DNA of 64,000 bases from Flavobacteriaceae bacterium (GTDB lineage: Bacteria > Bacteroidota > Bacteroidia > Flavobacteriales > Flavobacteriaceae): assembly GCA_020435965.1 (NCBI GenBank), contig JAGQYS010000059.1, positions 1 to 64,000 on the forward strand, given 5' to 3'. How positions within the stretch are numbered: the stretch's first letter is position 1; every line of letters starts with the position of its first letter. The notes under the pieces were generated by a model. It made no database searches and was not told where the DNA came from. It saw nothing but the letters and a program-made list of their open reading frames with translations. Positions 1-8,015 of the stretch are shown here, piece by piece. A program made the position numbers and the translations under genes.

Positions 1-1
1 C

Positions 2-70
2 CCTATTCCGTCGCCTGAGGCTCTCGAAGGCGAGTCTATCAAAGGGAACAATAACAAATTAAAGAGTTGA
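2..70 (+). CDS. C-terminal tail of a gene cut by the left edge (possibly hsdM)
   Basis: An open frame runs from base 2 to a TGA at 68-70, one base before the ATG of hsdS. The 22 residues that remain end in NNNKLKS and carry no recognisable motif. The tight spacing (TGA-T-ATG) suggests translational coupling within a restriction-modification operon, where hsdM normally precedes hsdS. The same bases resemble a dispersed intergenic repeat (CTGAG..CGAAGG..ATCAAGGG, also near 5097-5125), so the frame could be chance or the repeat could have inserted into the gene end. Identity is inference only. Confidence 0.3.
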   Translation, partial: PIPSPEALEGESIKGNNNKLKS

Positions 71-71
71 T

Positions 72-1256
72 ATGAGTTGGAGCAGATTTAACAAGCGAAT
101 AGCTGATGTATGTGAAGTTATTGCTGGACAATCTCCAGAAGGTAAATATTATAATAAAATAGGTAGAGGATTACCTTTTTATCAAGGCAAGAAAGAATTT
201 ACAGAAAAAGTATTAGGTGAACCAACAACTTGGACTACTAAAGTCACAAAAGAAGCAATAGCGAATGATATCTTAATGTCAGTTAGGGCACCTGTAGGTC
301 CTATTAATGTTGCAACTCAAAAAATTTGTATTGGTAGGGGTTTAGCTGCAATTAGAGCTTCTGAAGAAGTTAATAATGATTATCTTTTTTATTATTTGTT
401 AAAGCACGAAAGTGAAATTGTCGGTAATATTGGTGCTGTTTTTAATTCAATAAATAAGTCGCAAATTGGAAATATTCAAATCCCAATCCCACCACTTGAA
501 GAACAAAAACAAATCGTAGTCATACTCGATAAAGCCTTTGCAGCCATAGACCAAGCCAAAGCCAATATTGAGAAAAATATGGAGAATGCTAAAGAGCTGT
601 TTGAAAGTAAAAAAGAAGAAATATTTGATAAGCTATCTTTAGAGAATGAGGTCAAATCAATAGAAGATGCATGTGATAAAATATTTGCTGGAGGTGATGC
701 GCCAAAAGATAACTTTTCAAAAGAAAAAACTAAGGAGTTTAACATTCCAATTATTGCAAATGCAGTTAAAGAAAATGGACTATATGGTTATACGAATGAG
801 GCTAGGGTAACAGAACCATCTATTACAGTTGCTGCAAGAGGAAGTGGTACAGGTCATACAGAATATAGAGATTATCCTTATGTTCCAATAGTAAGGTTAA
901 TTGTGCTAATTCCTAATACAGATGTGATTAATGTAGAGTTTTTAATGCATGCAATAAAAACACTAACAATCTTGAGAAGTGGTTCTGCAATTCCTCAATT
1001 GACTGTGCCAATGATAAAAAGTTACTCAATTCCTTTACCTAAATTAGACAAACAATTACAAATTATTGAAATATTAAATGACCTTGAATTACAATTAAGT
1101 AAATATCAATGTAGCCTAGATGAAAAACTAAATAACCTAGAAGACCTCAAAAAATCCATTTTACAAAAAGCTTTTGCAGGTGAGTTAACTTATAACAAAG
1201 ACATTATACCTCTAAAACAAGTGGCAGAACCTATGGCAACGTATTCAAAAAAATAA
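72..1256 (+). CDS. hsdS: Type I restriction-modification specificity subunit HsdS
   Basis: 394 aa, normal length for HsdS. It has the classic two-fold layout: target recognition domain 1 (about residues 1-140), a conserved helical spacer starting at PIPPLEEQKQIV (about 138-185), target recognition domain 2 (about 195-330), and a second conserved helix starting at PLPKLDKQLQIIEIL that ends in the typical ILQKAFAGEL. The two TRDs each read half of a split DNA target; the helices set the spacing and dock two HsdM subunits. It lies 14 bp upstream of hsdR in the same direction. The two TRDs are unrelated in sequence, implying an asymmetric bipartite target. The target itself cannot be read from sequence. 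Confidence 0.95.
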   Translation: MSWSRFNKRIADVCEVIAGQSPEGKYYNKIGRGLPFYQGKKEFTEKVLGEPTTWTTKVTKEAIANDILMSVRAPVGPINVATQKICIGRGLAAIRASEEVNNDYLFYYLLKHESEIVGNIGAVFNSINKSQIGNIQIPIPPLEEQKQIVVILDKAFAAIDQAKANIEKNMENAKELFESKKEEIFDKLSLENEVKSIEDACDKIFAGGDAPKDNFSKEKTKEFNIPIIANAVKENGLYGYTNEARVTEPSITVAARGSGTGHTEYRDYPYVPIVRLIVLIPNTDVINVEFLMHAIKTLTILRSGSAIPQLTVPMIKSYSIPLPKLDKQLQIIEILNDLELQLSKYQCSLDEKLNNLEDLKKSILQKAFAGELTYNKDIIPLKQVAEPMATYSKK

Positions 1257-1270
1257 ACTACATTTAAGTA

Positions 1271-3724
1271 ATGAACGAAGCACAAACCAAACACGACCTT
1301 ATTACACCAGCGCTACAAGCCGCAGGTTGGGATGTTGTGGAGGGGAGTAAGCTGCGTTTAGAGTTTCCTATTACCAAAGGGCGTCTTATTGGCCAAGGGA
1401 GGCGCAGTACACCCTTGTTTGCCGATTATGTGTTGGAGTATAAAAATAGACGTATTGGTGTAGTAGAAGCCAAAGCTAGAGATGAGTATTACACCGATGG
1501 TGCTGCACAGGCTAAAGACTATGCAGAACGCTTAAACATTAGATTTACCTATGCTACCAATGGCTTAAGAATATATGGTATGGATGTCGCAGAAGGTACC
1601 GAGGGTGAGGTCTCTAAATTCCCTACACCAGACGAGCTTTGGGACATGTGTTACCCAACCCCTAAAGAAGATTACAAAATTGAAATAGCCCATTGGAAAG
1701 AACGGTTGTTCGCCATTCCTTTTGAAGATAGAGGTGGTACTTGGCAACCACGCTACTACCAGCAAAATGCCATTGCTAAAGTATTGGAGGCTGTTGCAGA
1801 CAAAAAAGACAGAATACTCTTAACCCTTGCTACAGGTACAGGTAAAACAGCGATAGCCTTTCAAATTGCATGGAAACTCTTTCATGCCAAATGGAATTTA
1901 AAACGTGATGGTACAAGAAGTCCGCGTATTTTGTTTCTCGCAGACCGTAATATATTGGCAGACCAAGCCTTTAATGCTTTTAACGCCTTTGACACTATTG
2001 ACGAGAATATTAAAGTGCGTATTCGTCCGTCAGAAATTAAAAAGAAAGGTAAAGTGCCTACCAATGGGAGTATCTTTTTTACCATTTTCCAAACCTTTAT
2101 GACCAATGCTAAAACTGAAAGTGAACTAGAAACAGAGCAAGAGTTACCAGTAGCAGCTGAACCAGTTAGCGTATATGAAGCCTCTAGTTTTAATTTCGGT
2201 CAGTATGAAAAAGACTTTTTCGACTTTATAATTATTGATGAGTGCCATAGAGGTGACGCAAGCGATGAGAGTTCGTGGCGTGCCATCATGGAGTACTTTT
2301 CGCCAGCAGTACAATTGGGTTTAACGGCAACACCTAAACGCGATGTTAATGGCGATACCTATAACTATTTTGGTGACCCTGTATATAGTTATAAGTTAAA
2401 AGATGGTATAAATGATGGGTTTTTAACACCCTTTAAGGTCAAAGAAATTCAAACCAATTATGATGAATATACTGTAACCTCAGACGATATTATTGTAGAT
2501 GGCGAAGCAGAAATAGGTGATACTTTTACCTATAGAGATTACGGACGAAAAATCATCATACAACAAGTAGAGGAGTACCGCGTAAAAAAGGTATTGGAAC
2601 TCATTAACCAAAGTCAAAAATCTCTCGTGTTTTGTGCTACTCAAAAACATGCAGCATTAATACGAGATTTAATCAACCAATATAGCACCAGTAGAAGTAC
2701 CAATTATTGTCATCGTGTCACTGCCGATGATGGCTCACGAGGCGAAGAACATTTAAGGGATTTTCAAGACAACGAAAAAAGCATTCCAACCATTCTGACC
2801 ACCTCTCAAAAATTGAGTACAGGAGTTGATGCACCAGAAATACGTAACATCATCCTGTTACGTCCAGTAGATTCTATGGTAGAGTTTAAACAGATAGTAG
2901 GTAGAGGTACACGCTTATTTGACGGTAAAGACTACTTTACCTTGTTCGATTTTGTGCGAGCGCACGACCATTTCCAAGACCCAGACTGGGATGGCGAACC
3001 ATTGCCACCAGAGTCGCCAACAGGCGATGGCACACCAAGAGTTTGTGCTGTTTGTGGTCAAAGACCTTGTGCCTGCGACAGACCAGAACCAGAAGACTGC
3101 GAGGAGTGTAATAACTACCCTTGTGTATGTGATACACCACCAAAAAGTATCATAAGAGTCACCCTTTCTGATAATAAAACACGTGAAATAGATGCTACGG
3201 TTAAAACCTCCTTTTGGAGTCCATCTGGTCAACCTATATCATCAGCAGAGTTTATACAACAGTTGTTTGGTGATTTACCGCAATTCTTTAAAGACGAAGA
3301 CCAATTGCGAGAACTATGGAGCTTACCAAGTACACGTAAAAAATTACTTGAAGCGTTAAGTGAAAAAGGATATACCAATGCACAGTTAGAAGATTTACGT
3401 AACTTAATTCATGGAGAAGACAGCGACTTGTTTGATGTGTTAAGCTATGTAGCCTACCACAGGGAATTGATACCAAGACTAGAGCGCGCCACCAAAGCCA
3501 AAGTAGAATTGAAAGACTACAACCCTAAACAACAGGAGTTTTTAAACTTTGTACTTGACCAATACGTCAAAGAAGGCGTTGAGGAGCTAGATGATGCTAA
3601 ACTCTCACCATTACTGCTATTGAAATACAAAGCCATAGCAGATGCCAAACGTGAATTAGGAGATATAAAGTCAATTAGAAATGCCTTTATAGGCTTTCAG
3701 CAGTATTTGTACAAAGGGGCTTAA
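1271..3724 (+). CDS. hsdR: Type I restriction enzyme motor/nuclease subunit HsdR
   Basis: 817 aa. Residues 1-130 are the HsdR N-terminal PD-(D/E)xK nuclease, with D52 and E66-x-K68 visible. Residues 150-560 are an SF2 helicase/translocase: Q-motif-like RYYQQNAI at 161, Walker A ATGTGKT at 187, DECH at 323, TAT at 352 and motif VI QIVGRGTR at 541. The C-terminal part (about 650-817) should bind the methyltransferase core. Between motor and C-terminus lies a cysteine-rich insert (residues 592-620) with two copies of C-x2-C-x4-C-x-C, probably zinc-binding. The shorter architecture resembles EcoEI-type HsdR rather than the roughly 1000-aa EcoR124 type. No frameshift or stop interrupts it, so the system looks functional provided hsdM is intact to the left. 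Confidence 0.95.
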   Translation: MNEAQTKHDLITPALQAAGWDVVEGSKLRLEFPITKGRLIGQGRRSTPLFADYVLEYKNRRIGVVEAKARDEYYTDGAAQAKDYAERLNIRFTYATNGLRIYGMDVAEGTEGEVSKFPTPDELWDMCYPTPKEDYKIEIAHWKERLFAIPFEDRGGTWQPRYYQQNAIAKVLEAVADKKDRILLTLATGTGKTAIAFQIAWKLFHAKWNLKRDGTRSPRILFLADRNILADQAFNAFNAFDTIDENIKVRIRPSEIKKKGKVPTNGSIFFTIFQTFMTNAKTESELETEQELPVAAEPVSVYEASSFNFGQYEKDFFDFIIIDECHRGDASDESSWRAIMEYFSPAVQLGLTATPKRDVNGDTYNYFGDPVYSYKLKDGINDGFLTPFKVKEIQTNYDEYTVTSDDIIVDGEAEIGDTFTYRDYGRKIIIQQVEEYRVKKVLELINQSQKSLVFCATQKHAALIRDLINQYSTSRSTNYCHRVTADDGSRGEEHLRDFQDNEKSIPTILTTSQKLSTGVDAPEIRNIILLRPVDSMVEFKQIVGRGTRLFDGKDYFTLFDFVRAHDHFQDPDWDGEPLPPESPTGDGTPRVCAVCGQRPCACDRPEPEDCEECNNYPCVCDTPPKSIIRVTLSDNKTREIDATVKTSFWSPSGQPISSAEFIQQLFGDLPQFFKDEDQLRELWSLPSTRKKLLEALSEKGYTNAQLEDLRNLIHGEDSDLFDVLSYVAYHRELIPRLERATKAKVELKDYNPKQQEFLNFVLDQYVKEGVEELDDAKLSPLLLLKYKAIADAKRELGDIKSIRNAFIGFQQYLYKGA

Positions 3725-3734
3725 CCTCCTAACC

Positions 3735-3860
3735 GTCACTGCGAGGACGAAGGACGTGGCAGTCTCATGATACAACCGTCATTGCGAGGCGAAGCCGAAG
3801 CAATCTCATGAATCATAACAAGAGGCAGATTGCTTCAGCCTAAAGGCTTCGCAATGACGG
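3735..3860. repeat. Dispersed palindromic intergenic repeat (GTCATTGCGAGG type)
   Basis: Two units follow hsdR. The first (3735-3770, GTCACTGCGAGGACGAAGG..GGCAGTCTCATGA) is a degraded arm. The second (3776-3860) is a large imperfect inverted repeat: CCGTCATTGCGA...GAAGCAATCT pairs with AGATTGCTTC...TCGCAATGACGG. Related pieces occur at 52488-52520, 56127-56222 and 56474-56517. This kind of repeat is common between genes in Bacteroidetes; it may also act as a transcript-end hairpin for hsdR. Confidence 0.85.
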
Positions 3861-3939
3861 TTCAATGGCAATGACGTTCCACATTCCTCCCAATGTTTCT
3901 CATTTTTAAAATATAGGGTGCAACCAAAGATTCAATATC

Positions 3940-4686
3940 CTAAACCAAACAATCCAAAACCTTGCCTCCAATAAAAGAGGGTAAATCATAAACCTCACCA
4001 TCAATCACCTCAAAAAAACACAACCCTAACACGGCAACACCAACATGAGTAGGAGCAACCACAGCTTCTGGTTCAAGCATAAAAGAAGTAGCACCAGCAT
4101 CTATATCAATAAAATGCGTAGCAGAAACCTTTAGGTTATAGTCCAAGCTATCAAAATCAAAGTCCAAAACACCCAATGTAACACCAATATGAGTCGCTGT
4201 TTTAGGCACTTTATAGCCATTTGGGCCAAATTCGCTTACATCCAACCTTTGGGTGGTCCAGTCAAAAGTCGCTTTAGCATTCAAAGCATCCAAAAGGGTG
4301 TGCTGTGGTGTAAATACAAACTGTTGCAATAAACGCTTTCCTTTAGCAGTCAATAAACCTTTACACACACGTCGTTTCCCACACTCAGAAACAGAATCCA
4401 AAGCTTTCAACTCCAAAAACAATTGCATCAACCTCGCGTGTAAATCTCTCCCTTTTATACCTTCCAAAAAAGGCATCAATGCCAACCTAAACTGCTTTTT
4501 CACCATACTGCAATGTCCAAATTCACTCGCATTTTCACGTACTCGTTGCATGCTCGCTTTGGTCTTTATAGCTTTTCCACTAAAACCACCACCAGCTTTT
4601 CGGGCATAACCAACACCATTTAATACGTAAAAATTAACCTCACCAATAGTGCCAGTAAGTTTTATTAGTCCCTTTTGTCGTGCCAT
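3940..4686 (-). CDS. Conserved flavobacterial hypothetical protein
   Basis: 248 aa from the ATG at 4686. A longer frame continues upstream to 4809 but those residues are low-complexity and AT-derived, while the protein from MARQKGLIKLTGTIG onward reads like a real N-terminus, so the downstream start is chosen. Visible features: basic N-terminus with a glycine-rich YARKAGGGFSGKAI stretch (residues 26-40), a helical basic region, then a mostly beta C-terminal half with repeated VGVTLGVLDF / VGVAVLGLCFF-like segments. No signal peptide and no catalytic motif is seen. I recall similar MARQKG-type proteins in Bacteroidetes but no function. It is isolated between repeat-rich intergenic regions, which suggests accessory DNA. 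Confidence 0.75.
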   Translation of the reverse strand: MARQKGLIKLTGTIGEVNFYVLNGVGYARKAGGGFSGKAIKTKASMQRVRENASEFGHCSMVKKQFRLALMPFLEGIKGRDLHARLMQLFLELKALDSVSECGKRRVCKGLLTAKGKRLLQQFVFTPQHTLLDALNAKATFDWTTQRLDVSEFGPNGYKVPKTATHIGVTLGVLDFDFDSLDYNLKVSATHFIDIDAGATSFMLEPEAVVAPTHVGVAVLGLCFFEVIDGEVYDLPSFIGGKVLDCLV

Positions 4687-5341
4687 AATAAAGCTAAAGT
4701 AATAAAAATCAATAATATAATCAATAGGTATAGCGTATCTATAGCGTATTATATGTATGGCTACCAAATGCCTAATCCATACCAACCCAAGCACATTTCC
4801 GCCAACCATTAAATTCTGAACAACATTTCGACAGACTCAATGTGATAAGCTAAAAAACACTTGTCATTCCGCACTTGATGCGGAATCCACTATATTGCCA
4901 GAATACAAATTGAACTTGCACTTCAGTCGCAGTCGGAACACAGGACGATTTGAGGACTTAATGAACGTTAAGGTTAAAGTTAAGACAACGAATCAAGGAT
5001 TGAATTTATAATTACAATTAAAAGTTTTAAATACTCATGCACTCACGTGAATGGTACGCAGTAAAGTCCTCAAAGCGTCTTGATTTTTTTGGTTCTCCTG
5101 AGCTTGACGAAGGGTTCATCAAGGGAAAAGTATTAAAACCACAAATTAACAACAAGAACAGTATCAGTATAACCCTTCCGCCAACCTCCTTTGTGTTCCA
5201 GTTCTAAGTTTTAGTTTGTCTGTAGGAATAGCGAGCTGTAAAAAACATGTTATGACATACAAACAAGGATAAAAAAATGAACCATAAAAAAACAAAATGT
5301 ACAGTATCATTTATTGGTTTTATTATTTTTGACACACCCTT
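4687..5341. other. Repeat-rich intergenic region, no gene seen
   Basis: About 650 bp without a convincing gene. It contains a short inverted repeat CATTCCGCA..TGCGGAATCC near 4864-4888, a sequence GACGATTTGAGGACTT near 4945 that is imperfectly inverted at about 5073-5090 (AAAGTCCTCAAAGCGTC), and a CTGAGCTTGACGAAGGG motif near 5097, all of which look like dispersed repeats. No tRNA, IS end or promoter could be recognised here. Confidence 0.6.
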
Positions 5342-5369
5342 TTGTGTTGGAAAAATAATTTTATATTTG
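5342..5369 (+). promoter_or_regulatory. Bacteroidetes-type promoter for the lipoprotein gene at 5392
   Basis: TTG at 5342-5344 is followed after 17 bp by TATATTTG at 5362-5369, matching the flavobacterial -33/-7 consensus (TTG, TAnnTTTG). The start codon lies 22 bp downstream of the -7 element. Confidence 0.65.
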
Positions 5370-5391
5370 GCTCTTTGTAACGCCACTTTCT

Positions 5392-7455
5392 ATGAACCTT
5401 AGACTTATTGTCATTTTAGCTGCTCTGTTGTTTTTTTCGTCTTGTGCCAAGGATGATGATACGGGAAGTTCAACTAATTTTTATTCTAATGCGGATACTT
5501 CGGCAACCCAAAGTGAGCTGTATGGTGTTTGGTCAATTTTTAATGTTGAGTTTGAAGGTTTAATTGCAGATGTACCTGTACAATACCAAGATTGCGGACG
5601 TGATTTTTTTGTGTTTTCAGAAAATGGTAGGTACAATGAATATTTATTGCAAAGTAGCGATTGCCAGTTTTTTACCAATAGTTTAAATTGGGATTTAAGC
5701 AACGGAGTCATTACGCTTTCAAACGATTTTAACCAAAGTGACGAGCTTGTTATTACCGATTTGAGTCAAAACCAACTGACATTTAAATCGCGATTGGATA
5801 TTGATGAAGATGGTAAACCGGACATCATAACGCTATATGCTCAACGCTACCAGCCAACAGATATTGATTTCGTTTCCAATACATTTAATCGCAACTATGA
5901 TGACGTGTATGAGAATCTTATTAGTTTTACCTGGCAAGCTTATGAAGGGTTTAGTGCGTTTAGTCGTTATGAAATATATAGAAGTGTTGGTGACAATTGC
6001 TCAAAAGACACTGCTGTTTTAATTAGTACTATAACCGATTCTAACATAACAGAGTTTACAGATTTAAACCCACCAGCAGAAGAAAAACTGTGCTATTATT
6101 TAAAAATTTATACAGAGCAAGGTCTTTTAGGAGAAAGTATACTTCATAGTGTAACTACTTATTTAATACAACCAACACCTGTTGGATTAAATCAGCCAAC
6201 CGTTTTGAATAATCAAATTCAGTTTCATTGGCAGGAAAGTAGCGACCCTTATTTTTCGCACTATGAATTGGTATACTCAAATTATAGTGCAGGGATAACA
6301 GCTTCAGGAAGTCAAGAATATACGGTTGCCAATATTTATGATATAAGCACAACGGCTTATTTGGATGAAAACCCTCCTTATTTGGAAAATCCGTATTATG
6401 TGTTGTATGTTCATAATATTTTTGGTAACCGAACATTTGCGTTTAATAGTGAGGTTACAACAGAATGGGAAGTCGCTTATAAAAGAGATGAAATTATTGG
6501 GTTTCAACAAGTAAATTCTTATGCTATTGATCCAGACGAACCTGTGGTATATTTTTATGGTAGAGAGAGTGGCGAAGGGACTTCGTATAATATCCATCGG
6601 TTTAATTACAATACAAATCAAACGGAAGCCATATCAAATTTAAGTCCTCCACTTTCAACAGATGTCCCCATTAAAGTTATTAATTCAAGTAACGGAAAAG
6701 AGATCATCATTGAGCAGGGCAGTAAATTATACGTTTATAATGCCGTTACCCTGGAGTATAAATATGATTTAGAAACAGGAATATCAATCAACGATTTTAT
6801 ATATACTTCTAATGGGTTTTGGGTTTTAACCAATTATCAAAATGTATATGCCTTTACAAGAGACAATGCTAATTTTGATTTGATTGATTCCAAGCCTCAT
6901 TTTACAACTAATCAAGGGAGTTATAACTATCAGGTTTATGAACTAAGTAATAACAGAGTTTTGATAGGACATACCAATCAATCAAACAGTTATTTGTTTG
7001 ATTTAGGCAATGATGGCATGCTCACATTTAATCAAGTTGCGCCTATTCCTGTTATGAGTAATTGGAATTATGAGGCTCAGTATAATGCTTCGGGAGCGTA
7101 CATTATAAACTTTATAGAAAACAGGTTGTATTCAACAACCACTTTTTCATTTTTAGAGTCTTTTGAGCAGCCTCACTTTTCTTCAGGAATAAGTTTAGAT
7201 GGTTTAAAAATATTTGGTTCTAATAATGATCCAGATTGGCAAATTACACCAGAAAGCATCCATGCTAAAGAGGCTGTAATATATTATAGGAACACACAGA
7301 CTTCACAACAGTATTCAACCATAGGGTATCCACATATTGTATTTGAAAATTACAATGGTGATATCATGAGTATATCCAGTGGGTTAAAAAAAGATCATTT
7401 AGGTCATAATATTAACAATAAAGCCGATTTGTTTATTGAAATGGTAAATGAATGA
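5392..7455 (+). CDS. Large surface lipoprotein with fibronectin-III-like and propeller-like regions
   Basis: 687 aa. The N-terminus is a lipoprotein signal peptide with lipobox ending at Cys18, followed by AKDDD, which fits the flavobacterial surface-export signal (Lys followed by acidic residues). Residues about 40-140 resemble a lipocalin-like domain (LYGVWSIFNVEFEG start). Residues about 165-355 contain two fibronectin-III-like modules with the ISFTWQ.. and IQFHWQ.. first strands and intervening YEIYRS/YELVYS strands. Residues 365-687 are repeated beta strands of WD/propeller character. No T9SS tail, as expected for a lipoprotein. Its own promoter precedes it. Function unknown; binding or adhesion is a guess from architecture. 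Confidence 0.85.
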   Translation: MNLRLIVILAALLFFSSCAKDDDTGSSTNFYSNADTSATQSELYGVWSIFNVEFEGLIADVPVQYQDCGRDFFVFSENGRYNEYLLQSSDCQFFTNSLNWDLSNGVITLSNDFNQSDELVITDLSQNQLTFKSRLDIDEDGKPDIITLYAQRYQPTDIDFVSNTFNRNYDDVYENLISFTWQAYEGFSAFSRYEIYRSVGDNCSKDTAVLISTITDSNITEFTDLNPPAEEKLCYYLKIYTEQGLLGESILHSVTTYLIQPTPVGLNQPTVLNNQIQFHWQESSDPYFSHYELVYSNYSAGITASGSQEYTVANIYDISTTAYLDENPPYLENPYYVLYVHNIFGNRTFAFNSEVTTEWEVAYKRDEIIGFQQVNSYAIDPDEPVVYFYGRESGEGTSYNIHRFNYNTNQTEAISNLSPPLSTDVPIKVINSSNGKEIIIEQGSKLYVYNAVTLEYKYDLETGISINDFIYTSNGFWVLTNYQNVYAFTRDNANFDLIDSKPHFTTNQGSYNYQVYELSNNRVLIGHTNQSNSYLFDLGNDGMLTFNQVAPIPVMSNWNYEAQYNASGAYIINFIENRLYSTTTFSFLESFEQPHFSSGISLDGLKIFGSNNDPDWQITPESIHAKEAVIYYRNTQTSQQYSTIGYPHIVFENYNGDIMSISSGLKKDHLGHNINNKADLFIEMVNE

Positions 7456-7747
7456 CCTATGAATAAAATCTTATTGTATCTCATTGATAAGTTTCTAACA
7501 AAAAAGTAAGGTGTAATAGCCAAAATATCAATAATTATCAGTATTTTAAAGACTTCAATTCTTGTTTTGTTTGTTGATAAAAAAGTGATGCTTACTGGGA
7601 GTTTTACTAAATAAGTAGAATGACCGATTTTAAGTATTTGTTACCATTAAATTGAAAATATTTTTTCTTTAAATAAAGAATTTATATTAAACTTAGAAAA
7701 GCCGACTGAATCTTTTCTTTGTAGCATTTAAATGAGGGCAAGAACAG

Positions 7748-7854
7748 CAACCGCATTATGTTTGTGGTTGTTTAATATTAAATAGCTTTGCAGAGGCAGA
7801 GCTATTACATGGAAATTTGAGGCGTCTAGTTTTTCTGCGATAGGCAACTCAAAT
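7748..7854 (+). ncRNA. Candidate structured leader or small RNA (three successive hairpins)
   Basis: The 560-bp gap between the lipoprotein and the kinase gene holds three consecutive helices: 7748-7755 with 7763-7770 (8 bp), 7781-7791 with 7796-7806 (11 bp, loop AGAG), and 7815-7821 with 7848-7854 (7 bp closing a 26-nt interior). The first two each contain one G-U pair. The remainder of 7456-8015 is AT-rich and shows no gene. No poly-U run directly follows, so simple terminators are unlikely, but no match to a known RNA family is claimed. Confidence 0.3.
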
Positions 7855-8015
7855 ATATTTAGTCTTAATGCACCTTGGAATTGGATCAATAAGTTGAAGG
7901 TATAGATGGTTTTTTTTGAATCTATTGTGTTTTCAGATGGGCAATTATAAATTTTCTAATTTTTTTTAAAAAAGTAAGAAGTTCTTAATTTTTTAACTTT
8001 CTCAAAAACTATTAT

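Noticed and set aside
2919..3232. Overlapping frames in both strands inside the HsdR Cys-rich segment
   Set aside because: These are shadows of the HsdR frame; the cysteine pattern belongs to HsdR itself.
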